The notes under the pieces: generated by a model
What the model was told of the DNA's origin: nothing
The model's input: the letters and a program-made list of their open reading frames with translations, nothing else
Databases searched by the model: none
Translations under genes and position numbers: made by a program
Shown here: positions 1 to 7,513 of the stretch, one piece after another
How the letters are laid out: every line of letters begins with the position of its first letter
Numbering within the stretch: position 1 is the first letter of the stretch
Assembly: GCF_945290125.1 (NCBI RefSeq)
Contig: NZ_CALYQV010000003.1
Coordinates: 1 to 64,000, forward strand
Reading direction: 5' to 3'
DNA from: an uncultured Lactobacillus sp.
GTDB taxonomy: Bacteria; Bacillota; Bacilli; Lactobacillales; Lactobacillaceae
DNA length: 64,000 nucleotides

Positions 1-18
1 AATCGATTTCATGATAAA

Positions 19-201
19 TCAGTTGATTTTCATTACAAATTCGGCTCCGTTTGGAGTAGACAAGAAAATAGCTTCAGCTATTAATAAGAAACCGACCAAA
101 AAAGCAATATATTTTGTTGTTTTAGAAAACCGACCAGCAAAACCAAGATAAATTAATATTGCTCCAAAGGCAAGACCTAAAACCATAATCCAAAACTCAA
201 T
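19..201 (-). CDS. small two-helix membrane protein, copy 1, possible ATT start
   Basis: A 60-codon open frame follows the MerR gene by 24 bases on the same strand and ends in TGA at 19-21. It encodes two hydrophobic segments (about residues 5-23 and 32-48) joined by a short basic loop (GRFSKTTK), then a short tail, so a small double-spanning membrane protein is predicted. A strong AGGAGG lies at 208-213, six bases before an ATT codon at 199-201 that aligns with the ATG of the paralogous copy at 3367-3549. The first in-frame ATG (codon 6, 184-186) is about 21 bases from that site, too far for normal use. The gene therefore either starts at the rare ATT codon or has lost its start. The family and function are not recognised; position suggests a link to the flavoprotein/MerR locus. 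Confidence 0.5.
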   Translation of the reverse strand: MEFWIMVLGLAFGAILIYLGFAGRFSKTTKYIAFLVGFLLIAEAIFLSTPNGAEFVMKIN

Positions 202-225
202 AAATTTCCTCCTATGTTACTATTT

Positions 226-1071
226 TCACCACTTACTTTTTATTGGTATCCAGGCCTCATCATATCTGATATGCTTTTGCGAATTATCTAAAACTAAAAG
301 TAAGGAAGTTATGATATCACCATTTAAAAGATAATTATTTTCTTTTAAATAAGATCTTATAGAATTTAACCACCCCTTATTATCAATATTTTGAGCATTA
401 CCCACTACAACTGTATGCAAGCAAGTTTTGGAAGGGATAGTATTAACACGATTACTATTTTTTAAACCAAAAGCTGTGAAATATTTTTCGCTTATAATCA
501 TTTCAATTTCTGGTTCAATTTTTGATGTTTTATTCAAAATATCCTTTTTTCTATAACGGATTGAGCCATTGGTTATTGGCATTAACTTATTCCAAGTGCG
601 ATATTCATCTGTTTGTTCTTGATTACTTTTATGAGGGCCGTCCATTTCTCGTAAAAACAATGTTTTTAATGTTGGTGATTTTATTATTTCAAAAAAAATG
701 TGATAGTTCAAAACTTTTTGTAAAAGCTTTATGTTGTGAGTCATTACTTCTATAGAAGCGTTGATACGTGTAAATTCTTTTTCAGAATCGTGCAAATTTT
801 TTACTAAAAACTTTAAAGCAATTTGTTCATTTGAAGCGTTTAATACATCCAGTGTGTCATTAAGAGTTAAACCCGACTGACTAAGATACCTAGCCATGAA
901 AATTCGATATGTATCATTTAAATTAAATTGTCTCTGATTATTATTGCCAACTCTTTTAGGGTTGATTAATTTTTTTCTCTCATAATATTCTATGCCCTTA
1001 ATGGAAATCCCAAAATACTTACCCAGCTGTGAAGAAGTATAGACATAGGGATACGCTTTATGATCTATCAT
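226..1071 (-). CDS. MerR family regulator with GyrI-like C-terminal domain
   Basis: This 281-residue protein has an N-terminal MerR winged helix (about residues 10-80: SSQLGKYFGISIKGIEYYER, then recognition and wing residues), a helical linker (about 85-135), and a C-terminal half (about 155-280) whose size and strand pattern resemble the GyrI-like effector-binding domain of BmrR-type regulators. Such proteins bind a small ligand and twist promoters that have 19-20 bp spacers. A promoter of that architecture lies upstream of the flavoprotein gene (3220-3250), so that gene is the likely target. The start is ATG at 1071, preceded by AAAGGAAG. An intrinsic terminator (1113-1148) separates it from the flavoprotein gene, so it may depend on readthrough or its own promoter. 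The ligand is unknown. Confidence 0.8.
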   Translation of the reverse strand: MIDHKAYPYVYTSSQLGKYFGISIKGIEYYERKKLINPKRVGNNNQRQFNLNDTYRIFMARYLSQSGLTLNDTLDVLNASNEQIALKFLVKNLHDSEKEFTRINASIEVMTHNIKLLQKVLNYHIFFEIIKSPTLKTLFLREMDGPHKSNQEQTDEYRTWNKLMPITNGSIRYRKKDILNKTSKIEPEIEMIISEKYFTAFGLKNSNRVNTIPSKTCLHTVVVGNAQNIDNKGWLNSIRSYLKENNYLLNGDIITSLLLVLDNSQKHIRYDEAWIPIKSKW

Positions 1072-1112
1072 TTTTCTACTTCCTTTGCATGCTTATAGCT
1101 ATATTAAAGCAG

Positions 1113-1148
1113 AAAAAAAGACTTTAACATATTTTGTCAAAGTCTTTT
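1113..1148 (-). terminator. intrinsic terminator after the flavoprotein gene
   Basis: A ten-base stem (AAAAGACTTT with AAAGTCTTTT) and short AT-rich loop is followed on the minus strand by a T run. It sits 12 bases after the flavoprotein stop codon and before the MerR gene. Confidence 0.75.
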
Positions 1149-1159
1149 AATTTTTTTAA

Positions 1160-3184
1160 CTAGTTTTCATTCAATTTAGAAACGGCATCTTTAGCTGCAG
1201 CGCGTCCAAATACTCCACAATTTAATAATGACATACCATCTCCAAAATAATCGATTCCCATTACTCCACTGTCAGCACATGAACCGGCTGCGTATAATCT
1301 TGGAACGGGCTTTTCAGTATTATCGAGCACCTGACCTTTTTCATTAATTTTTGCTCCAGTATAGCCATCAGTACAAATCTGTGGCATTCTTAAAATATAA
1401 AACGGTGCGGTAATTTTAATCATGTTCTCTCCATTTTTGTGGAATTCCTCATCTTTCCCTTTTTCACAGAAAGCATTGTACCTTGAGACAGTTCTTTTAA
1501 GATTATCAGGTTTAATTCCAACATCTTGAGCTAATTTTTCAATACTATCTTCTTTATAACCAAAGTTTTTACCCTGAATTGTCTTTTTAGTTAGGCCTAA
1601 TTCAGTCATAACTGGGTATTTTTCTGCTGTCTTTTGCCCATAAACGGCATAGCCTTCATCGTAACCATTACGCCAACATCTTTTAGTAAACTCAAATGTA
1701 AAATCATCTTCAGAAACTAGTCTTTGACCGCCACCATCAACACATAGGACATCATAGTTTGGTAAAGTAGGAGATTCAGGAATTGCCTCAGGGAATTTAT
1801 CCCCAAAAGAAACACCGTAAAAGTAATACATAAATTGCAAATAAGGGACATTTACTATTTTGGCATTAACCTGCTTGAAAAAGTTCAAAGCTGATCCATC
1901 ACCATTGCCAACTATTACCTCTATATTAGTCATTTTAGGATTGAGTTCTTTAATTTTTGCCTTGTTTGCGGTATAAGATCCTGTTCCAATTATTACCGCT
2001 GACGCATAGATGGTCAGTTTATCACCATCTACATTAGTTGCTTTAACCCCTTTAACTTTTCCATCTTTTACGATTAGCTCATCTACTTTTATTCCCAATC
2101 GCAGATCTATACCTTTGGCTTTAGCTGAATCAACCAGAGTATGAATTAAAGTTGTTCCCATACCTTTGATAGTGTGAGCACGTTTAGTTAATCTTGGCTT
2201 TTTAGGAGCTATATTAACCACTTTATCCCATTTTATTCCCTGTTTTTCTAAAAACGAAATATAATCTGCAGACTCATTAGCTAGCTTGCGTAACAATTTG
2301 GGCTCAATATTTGGCTCATCACCATAGACAGTCATTAAATCATTATAAAAGTCATCGGCTGAGTCCTTAATCCCCCTTCTCTTTTGTTCATCCGTATCAG
2401 CACCCATGACAAATCCTTGAGCACGGGTAGTAGAACTGCTATAAGTTTGTCCCGCTTCAAGAAGGATTACTTTAGCCCCTTCATCTGCTGCTTCAATTGC
2501 TGCACTAAATCCTGATAGCCCTGCTCCAATAGCTATAATATCTGTATGTATTTCCTTATGTTTAGCAATGGGCTTTTGAATTTTACGATTTGCAAAAGAT
2601 TGAGGATTGCCGCCCGCTTTTGAAATTGCCTTTTCAATACCAGAAAGGTATGCATTTGAAGATACTGTCGCACTAGTGATCACATCAACAGCAGTAGACT
2701 GATTTTCGATTATTTTATTTTTTAGCAAATCAAATGCCATACCACCAATTACTGGGGTATCAGTATATTCTGGTACAGCAATATTTGTTATTCTATTATC
2801 TTTAAATGTGACATTGATCAACGCCCTGCCAGTACCAGGCAGTCCCTGGTTTTCTTTAAAAGACTTTACTTCAACTGTATAATTACCATCTTTTACAGTA
2901 GTTTCTGTTCCGACTTCTACACCATTTAACTGATTCTCAATATCCTTTAGAGCTTCGTTAAAGCCCTTAGAAGTTCTTGATGCTCCAGAAATCACATCAA
3001 CTTGAAATTTTTTACTTTTATTTGCAGCATCTACAAGTTTTGGTAGGGCTTTTTCACCGACATCTTTGGTTTCACCACTTGAAACTAACTCTATTTCACT
3101 TAATTTATTGTCAGCAAATTCTCCTTTTAAAACTATTTGACTCTTAAAACCCTGACCTTTACCTACAAATGATTTCTTAGTCAT
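1160..3184 (-). CDS. FMN-binding, FAD-dependent fumarate/urocanate reductase-like flavoprotein
   Basis: The 674-residue protein has two FMN_bind domains in tandem (about residues 1-90 and 95-190) followed by a flavocytochrome c/fumarate reductase FAD-binding domain (about 215-670). The FAD dinucleotide-binding motif IAIGAGLSGFSAAIEAADEG is near residue 217. Each FMN_bind domain carries a candidate covalent-flavinylation motif, DVISGAS and DVITSAT. Relatives reduce fumarate, urocanate or other enoates with electrons passed FMN to FAD. There is no signal peptide, so a cytosolic enzyme is predicted, unlike exported urocanate or fumarate reductases. The start ATG follows AAGGAG. The promoter at 3220-3250 has a 19-bp spacer filled by a perfect inverted repeat, as expected for MerR control by the downstream regulator. 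The electron acceptor cannot be read from the sequence. Confidence 0.85.
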   Translation of the reverse strand: MTKKSFVGKGQGFKSQIVLKGEFADNKLSEIELVSSGETKDVGEKALPKLVDAANKSKKFQVDVISGASRTSKGFNEALKDIENQLNGVEVGTETTVKDGNYTVEVKSFKENQGLPGTGRALINVTFKDNRITNIAVPEYTDTPVIGGMAFDLLKNKIIENQSTAVDVITSATVSSNAYLSGIEKAISKAGGNPQSFANRKIQKPIAKHKEIHTDIIAIGAGLSGFSAAIEAADEGAKVILLEAGQTYSSSTTRAQGFVMGADTDEQKRRGIKDSADDFYNDLMTVYGDEPNIEPKLLRKLANESADYISFLEKQGIKWDKVVNIAPKKPRLTKRAHTIKGMGTTLIHTLVDSAKAKGIDLRLGIKVDELIVKDGKVKGVKATNVDGDKLTIYASAVIIGTGSYTANKAKIKELNPKMTNIEVIVGNGDGSALNFFKQVNAKIVNVPYLQFMYYFYGVSFGDKFPEAIPESPTLPNYDVLCVDGGGQRLVSEDDFTFEFTKRCWRNGYDEGYAVYGQKTAEKYPVMTELGLTKKTIQGKNFGYKEDSIEKLAQDVGIKPDNLKRTVSRYNAFCEKGKDEEFHKNGENMIKITAPFYILRMPQICTDGYTGAKINEKGQVLDNTEKPVPRLYAAGSCADSGVMGIDYFGDGMSLLNCGVFGRAAAKDAVSKLNEN

Positions 3185-3219
3185 TTTTATTTCTCCTTAT
3201 CAAATATTTTTACAAATTT

Positions 3220-3250
3220 ATTTTAATTGATGAAGTTACTTCATCGTCAA
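3220..3250 (-). promoter_or_regulatory. MerR-type promoter and operator of the flavoprotein gene
   Basis: On the minus strand, -35 TTGACG (3245-3250) and -10 TAAAAT (3220-3225) are separated by 19 bp, longer than the 17-bp norm. The spacer contains a 17-base inverted repeat, GATGAAGTAACTTCATC (3229-3245), with eight-base arms around one base. Long spacers holding a dyad are the hallmark of MerR-activated promoters, and a MerR gene lies just downstream in the same locus. Confidence 0.75.
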
Positions 3251-3366
3251 GATGATAAGTGATAAAAGTCACAATTTTTTATAAACAAAAATATCTTGCT
3301 GCTATTGCATCAAGATACAAAACTAATCTTATAAAAGCTTTATTAGATTAAATACATTTCTATCTC

Positions 3367-3549
3367 CTATGTAATTTTCATGACAAATTCAGCTCCATCC
3401 GGTGTAGACAAGAAAACAGCTCCTGCTATTAGTAGGAATCCTGCTCAAAAAGCAATATACTTTATTGTTTTAGAAAACCGACTAGCAAAGCTGAAATATA
3501 TTAAAATTGCTCCAAAAATTAGAGAAAGAACCATAACCCAAAAACCCAT
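3367..3549 (-). pseudogene. small two-helix membrane protein, copy 2, in-frame TGA
   Basis: Read on the minus strand from ATG at 3549 (preceded by GAGGAGATATTC), this frame is collinear with the 60-residue protein at 19-201. Shared features are the FWVM/FWIM start, the FGAILIY helix, the RFSKT loop, KYIAF, then LLIAG/LLIAE, FLSTP, GAEFVMKI and the same length. Codon 35 is TGA (3445-3447), so the protein stops after the first helix. The aligned residue in copy 1 is Leu; a Trp codon changed to TGA by one base is a simple explanation. It lies upstream of the flavoprotein gene, so the two copies bracket the flavoprotein/MerR pair. It is either a decayed duplicate or a 34-residue single-helix peptide. 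No function is recognised. Confidence 0.6.
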
Positions 3550-3792
3550 GAATATCTCCTCGTTTTAAATAAATCTAGTAAAAAGCAAAATTTTATCTTT
3601 TATTAAATACTGCACTTTATTGTTTGAATTCTAATAGAAATTTAGCAATAAATGTATACCCTCCTTAAAATAAAACAAAATTTAATTTTTTTGTTTAGAT
3701 AGCTGCTTAATTCTATATATTATATTACTTTTCTTACCGTTTAGTCTTGATAAAGATTTTTGCTACCTTAAAATAAGCATTCAACAGTATAC
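3550..3792. other. intergenic spacer, no feature seen
   Basis: About 240 AT-rich bases lie between the small membrane gene copy and the tsf terminator. I found no open frame with a ribosome site and only a weak possible -10 (TAAAAT near 3585-3590 on the minus strand) without a convincing -35. Confidence 0.4.
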
Positions 3793-3827
3793 AAAAAAGC
3801 TCTCATCCATACAGATAAGAGCTTTTT
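3793..3827 (-). terminator. terminator of the rpsB-tsf operon
   Basis: A stem of about 12 bp (AAAAAGCTCTTAT with ATGAGAGCTTTTT) ends in a T run on the minus strand, 25 bases after the tsf stop codon. Confidence 0.85.
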
Positions 3828-3851
3828 ATTAGATAAGATTATTGAAATTAT

Positions 3852-4727
3852 CTATTTCATTTGTTCTTTTACTTCGGCAGCAAAGTCTTCTTGCTTCTTT
3901 TCAATACCTTCGCCAACTTCATAGCGCTTATATCCGTCAACTTCGCAGCCTTCTGATTTAGCATATTCTGCTACAGTCATGTCGCCATCTTTAACATAAG
4001 GTTGGTCTACTAAACAAATTTCACTAAGATACTTGTTTACTCTACCTTCAACAATTTTAGGAATAATCTTAGCAGGCTTGCCTTCATTTTCAGTTTCCTT
4101 AGTGAAAACTTCTTTTTGACGATCAAAGTCAGCCTTTGGTACAGAATCTTTATTCAAGTATTCTGGATTAATTGCAGCAACATGCATGGCAATATTCTTA
4201 GCTGCTTCTTCACTGTTTCCTTTTAAGGTAACAAGCGCAACAATTGCACCACCATTATGCTTGTAAGCACCAAAGACTTCATCATCATTTTTAGTAATTA
4301 AATCAAATCTTCTTAAAGTGATTTTTTCACCAATAACTGCTGTTAAATTAGTGATAGCATCACCAATTGTTGAATCACCTAGCGGAGCTTTCAATGCCTC
4401 GTCAACATTTGCTGGTTTCGCTGCCAAAATAGCTTTGGTAACATCGTCTACCAACTTAATGAACTTATCATTAGATGAAACAAAGTCAGTTTCTGAGTTG
4501 ACTTCAACCACAACTGCATTGTTGCCATCAAAAGCATATTCAGCAAGACCTTCGGCTGCGATACGACCACTCTTCTTCGCAGCTTTAGCAACGCCATTTT
4601 CTCTTAAAATGTCAATTGCTTTTTCAATATCACCATCAGCTTTAACCAAAGCCTTCTTGGAATCCATCATGCCAGCACCGGTGCGGTCACGTAATTCTTT
4701 TACTTGTTTAGCAGTAATACTTGCCAT
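3852..4727 (-). CDS. tsf: elongation factor Ts
   Basis: EF-Ts is the guanine-nucleotide exchange factor that regenerates EF-Tu-GTP in the cytosol. The 291-residue protein starts MASITAKQVKELRDRTGAGM with the N-terminal UBA-like domain (about 1-45). The EF-Tu-contacting TDFVS motif is at residues 80-84, and the core and C-terminal modules follow. An upstream ATG at 4742 is rejected as start because it lies inside the ribosome site GGAAGGGAA; ATG at 4727 has correct spacing. It is downstream of rpsB by about 40 bases with its own terminator, the classic two-gene operon. Length is normal for Firmicutes. Confidence 0.97.
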   Translation of the reverse strand: MASITAKQVKELRDRTGAGMMDSKKALVKADGDIEKAIDILRENGVAKAAKKSGRIAAEGLAEYAFDGNNAVVVEVNSETDFVSSNDKFIKLVDDVTKAILAAKPANVDEALKAPLGDSTIGDAITNLTAVIGEKITLRRFDLITKNDDEVFGAYKHNGGAIVALVTLKGNSEEAAKNIAMHVAAINPEYLNKDSVPKADFDRQKEVFTKETENEGKPAKIIPKIVEGRVNKYLSEICLVDQPYVKDGDMTVAEYAKSEGCEVDGYKRYEVGEGIEKKQEDFAAEVKEQMK

Positions 4728-4767
4728 TATTTTCCCTTCCAAATAAAAACTTATTGATAATTAAAAA

Positions 4768-5571
4768 CTAGTCTTCATCTGCGTCAGAAGTTTCTTCAGC
4801 TTCTACTGCTTTTTCTGCATCATTTTCAGTATCAGCATGCTTTTCTTCTGCACCCTTAGCCATTTCAGCCTCGGCATCATCGTCATCTTGACCTTGTTTA
4901 CCTTCAATAACAGCGTCAGCCATGGCACCAGTAATTAAACGAATTGCACGGATAGCGTCATCATTTGCAGGAATGACTACGTCAACTGGATCTGGATCAG
5001 TATTAGTGTCAACCATAGCAACAACAGGAATACCAAGAATGTTAGCTTCGTGAACAGCAATCTTTTCTTTCTTAGGATCAACTACGAATAAAACGTCAGG
5101 AATTCTAGGCATATCTTCAATACCACCTAAGAATCTTTCCAATTTATCCTTTTCTTTAGTCAAAAGAGAGGCTTCCTTCTTTGGCAACACATCAAATGTG
5201 CCATCTTCTGACATCTTCTTCAAATCTTTTAATCTTTGTACTCGGCTTTGGATAGTCTTCCAGTTAGTCAAGGTACCACCTAACCAACGTTGGTTAACGT
5301 AGTATTGACCAGCACGAGTAGCTTCCTCAGCAATTGAATCTTGTGCTTGCTTCTTAGTACCAACAAAAAGAATAACTCCGCCATTTTGGGCAACAGCTCT
5401 AACAAAGGCATAAGCATCATCCAACATTTTGATGGTTTTTTGCAAATCAATGATGTAAATACCATTTCTTTGGGTGAAGATATAAGGAGCCATCTTAGGA
5501 TCCCATCTTCTGGTTTGGTGACCAAAATGGACACCAGCTTCAAGCAATTGTTTCATTGAAACTACTGACAT
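4768..5571 (-). CDS. rpsB: 30S ribosomal protein S2
   Basis: S2 binds the 30S subunit late in assembly and recruits S1-type function near the mRNA exit. The body (about residues 1-225) matches the family throughout: [30 protein letters not shown], the N-terminal coiled-coil region and the [12 protein letters not shown] and [11 protein letters not shown] blocks. From about residue 228 a strongly acidic tail of roughly 40 residues, rich in Asp, Glu and Ala, extends the protein to 267, as seen in lactobacilli. The start ATG follows AGGAGG. It is first in the rpsB-tsf operon and is preceded by a structured leader that may mediate autoregulation. Confidence 0.97.
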   Translation of the reverse strand: MSVVSMKQLLEAGVHFGHQTRRWDPKMAPYIFTQRNGIYIIDLQKTIKMLDDAYAFVRAVAQNGGVILFVGTKKQAQDSIAEEATRAGQYYVNQRWLGGTLTNWKTIQSRVQRLKDLKKMSEDGTFDVLPKKEASLLTKEKDKLERFLGGIEDMPRIPDVLFVVDPKKEKIAVHEANILGIPVVAMVDTNTDPDPVDVVIPANDDAIRAIRLITGAMADAVIEGKQGQDDDDAEAEMAKGAEEKHADTENDAEKAVEAEETSDADED

Positions 5572-5662
5572 ATTAAATTCCTCCTACGGTTTTAATCCTC
5601 TCAAGCGGTCATTTCAGTATTTCACCATTGTGTGGCACCAAAATACCGATCGCTCTTGATGT
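5572..5662 (-). promoter_or_regulatory. structured 5' leader of rpsB, probable S2 autoregulatory element
   Basis: The roughly 90-base leader can fold: outer pairs CAAG/CTTG and CG/CG, then a 7-bp helix GGTATTT with AAATACT closing an apical hairpin with GGTG/CAC and CCA/TGG options. Ribosomal-protein operons in Firmicutes often carry such leaders. No terminator lies within it, so translational control is more likely. The family assignment is inference. Confidence 0.4.
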
Positions 5663-5668
5663 TTTTTA

Positions 5669-5697
5669 ATTATATGCTAAAACGCATACGTTAAAAT
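5669..5697 (-). promoter_or_regulatory. rpsB promoter
   Basis: A perfect -10 TATAAT (5669-5674) on the minus strand is followed by the structured leader. The -35 region (ATTTTA at 17-bp spacing, 5692-5697) is poor. Confidence 0.5.
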
Positions 5698-5726
5698 AAT
5701 ACTAGATTATTGCTGAAGATGCAAGG

Positions 5727-6758
5727 CTAAAAGTTAACTTTATGCTCTTTTAAAAATTTTTCTTTCCATAACCTGTTATGGTGTTTAAACCAATATTCTC
5801 TCTTAAGTGCCAAATTTTTATCTTGAAATCCTTCATGATAAATTAATTTTACCGGTCTGCGTGATTTAGTATATTTAGCACCCTTACCGTTGTTATGAGC
5901 CTCTAATCTTTTTAATAGATCGTCCGTAAAGCCCCCATAAAAGCTGCCATCACTACACAACAAAACATAAAAAAAGTATTTTTTTAATTTTTTCCTTTTG
6001 ACCTTATCTTGTTCAGTCTCACGAATGATACACTGAATAGCAGGAAGATAATTGCCTTGTTGATCGTGTACCTCAATTGCATCTTTTAACACTAATCCGT
6101 CGCTACCTGTATGCTTAACTGCTTCAATAATTATCAAATTGCAGTCTTCTCCACGGTGGGAAACGTAAGGTTGAATCACTTTAATACTCAAATCATGCTG
6201 AAGACAAAAATAAGCAATTTCGTTTAACCGCTCAGGTCTATGAACCATAAACATTTTTCCCTTCATCTTAAGCAGGCCGCTCGCCACTGCAATTATTTCT
6301 TCAAGATTAATTAAGATCTCGTGTCTAGCAATGGCTTTTGCTGGATCAGGATTGACTTTATGGTTTGGTGCCACTTTAAAATACGGTGGATTTACGACAA
6401 TAACATCATAAGAATCTTTTCTTAAAAATTTCGGGGCATCCTTAACATTTTCTTGAAAAACTTGAATCCTGTTTTCCATATGGTTTAATGCAATAGATCG
6501 TCTTGCCTGTGATGCCACTTCTTTTTGAATTTCAATTGCATCATATTTAGCACGATTAAAAAAAGCCATGTACATTGTAGCTGCACAATTGCCGGCACAT
6601 AAATCAGCTACTTTAGAACTGTCTTTGATAGCATTTTTTGCGGCTGCCGCTAATAACAGCGTATCTAAAGAAAAACTAAAAGAGGTTTTATTTTGAATAA
6701 TTCGTAAATCATCACTATACATATAATCAATGCGTTCATTTTTCAATAATTTTGCCAT
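5727..6758 (-). CDS. tRNA1(Val) A37-N6-methyltransferase fused to GIY-YIG domain
   Basis: Residues 1-250 form a Rossmann methyltransferase of the TrmN6/YabB type: the SAM-binding motif ADLCAGNC is at 51-58 and the adenine N6 motif NPPY at 123-126, followed by the family's F-x-V-A-P-N-H block. Residues 261-343 are a complete YazA-like GIY-YIG nuclease domain ([29 protein letters not shown], and a catalytic-type Glu in ALKREYW). In Bacillus these are adjacent genes, yabB and yazA; here they are one 343-residue frame joined by a Lys-rich linker. Predicted role: methylation of tRNA adenosine 37, with an unassigned structure-selective nuclease attached. It is transcribed divergently from plsC. Confidence 0.88.
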   Translation of the reverse strand: MAKLLKNERIDYMYSDDLRIIQNKTSFSFSLDTLLLAAAAKNAIKDSSKVADLCAGNCAATMYMAFFNRAKYDAIEIQKEVASQARRSIALNHMENRIQVFQENVKDAPKFLRKDSYDVIVVNPPYFKVAPNHKVNPDPAKAIARHEILINLEEIIAVASGLLKMKGKMFMVHRPERLNEIAYFCLQHDLSIKVIQPYVSHRGEDCNLIIIEAVKHTGSDGLVLKDAIEVHDQQGNYLPAIQCIIRETEQDKVKRKKLKKYFFYVLLCSDGSFYGGFTDDLLKRLEAHNNGKGAKYTKSRRPVKLIYHEGFQDKNLALKREYWFKHHNRLWKEKFLKEHKVNF

Positions 6759-6764
6759 AAAAAT

Positions 6765-6792
6765 TTGTCCTCTTCCTCAGCTTTGTTATAAT
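6765..6792 (+). promoter_or_regulatory. plsC promoter
   Basis: An extended -10, TGTTATAAT (TATAAT at 6787-6792), with a -35-like TTGTCC (6765-6770) at 16 bp, lies 25 bases before plsC, inside the divergent gap. Confidence 0.7.
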
Positions 6793-6816
6793 ATTCTACA
6801 TCAATTGGAGGAAATT

Positions 6817-7431
6817 ATGTTCTATCATTTTATTCGTCCCGTAGCTCGCTTTATAGTTTGGCTATTAAACGGACATCTACACGTTAATCATAAAGAAAGA
6901 ATTCCAGAAGGCAACTATATTTTAGCAGCACCGCACAGAACATGGTGGGAACCAATATTGTTTGCACTTGCCGCTAGTCCTAAAGAATTTATGTTTATGG
7001 CTAAGATAGAATTATTCAAAAATCCCATATTGCGCTTTATCTTAAAGCACGCTCATGCTTTTCCCGTCGATCGGAAACATCCTGGACCTTCAGCTTTAAA
7101 AACACCAATTAAGGGCTTGAAAAACGGAAACTTTTCTTTAATCATATTTCCATCAGGTACCAGACATTCAGCCGAAATGAAGGGTGGTACTATTGCCATT
7201 GCCAAGCTGTCAAAAAAGCCTATAGTCCCCGTTGTTTATCAAGGGCCCCTGACATTTACCGGATTGTTAAAACGGCAACCTTTGGAAATTTGTTTTGGTG
7301 AACCATTTATGGTTGATCGTAAAACTAAGCTTACTCACGAAAATGAAGCACAAATAGATAATAAATTGAAAAAAGCCTGGGATAAAATTGATTATGAACA
7401 GAACCCAAATTTTCATTACCATCCTCAATAA
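6817..7431 (+). CDS. plsC: 1-acyl-sn-glycerol-3-phosphate acyltransferase
   Basis: PlsC acylates lysophosphatidic acid to phosphatidic acid at the membrane, the second step of glycerophospholipid synthesis. The 204-residue protein has an N-terminal amphipathic/hydrophobic segment (FIRPVARFIVWLL), the acyltransferase motif I in the variant HRTWWEP (40-46, with Glu in the usual Asp position), and motif III FPSGTRH (112-118), where Ser replaces the usual Glu. These changes are conservative for the Lactobacillus branch but worth noting. ATG at 6817 follows TTGGAGG; an in-frame ATG at 6730 would overlap the divergent gene and lacks a ribosome site. The cfa gene lies downstream on the same strand, so both neighbours shape phospholipids. 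Confidence 0.85.
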   Translation: MFYHFIRPVARFIVWLLNGHLHVNHKERIPEGNYILAAPHRTWWEPILFALAASPKEFMFMAKIELFKNPILRFILKHAHAFPVDRKHPGPSALKTPIKGLKNGNFSLIIFPSGTRHSAEMKGGTIAIAKLSKKPIVPVVYQGPLTFTGLLKRQPLEICFGEPFMVDRKTKLTHENEAQIDNKLKKAWDKIDYEQNPNFHYHPQ

Positions 7432-7513
7432 AAAGATATGGCTTTACATAAATATTATTTTATTCCGGTGTTAGAATATTAGTGTAAAAATTTCAGACGG
7501 AGGATTTTGAAAA

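Noticed and set aside
3380..3568. 62-codon plus-strand frame MTNSAPSGVDKK...
   Set aside because: It is the antisense of the small membrane protein copy 2 and has no ribosome site; the minus frame aligns with a paralogue.
4318..4746. 142-codon frame antisense to tsf
   Set aside because: It is a shadow of the strongly conserved EF-Ts frame.
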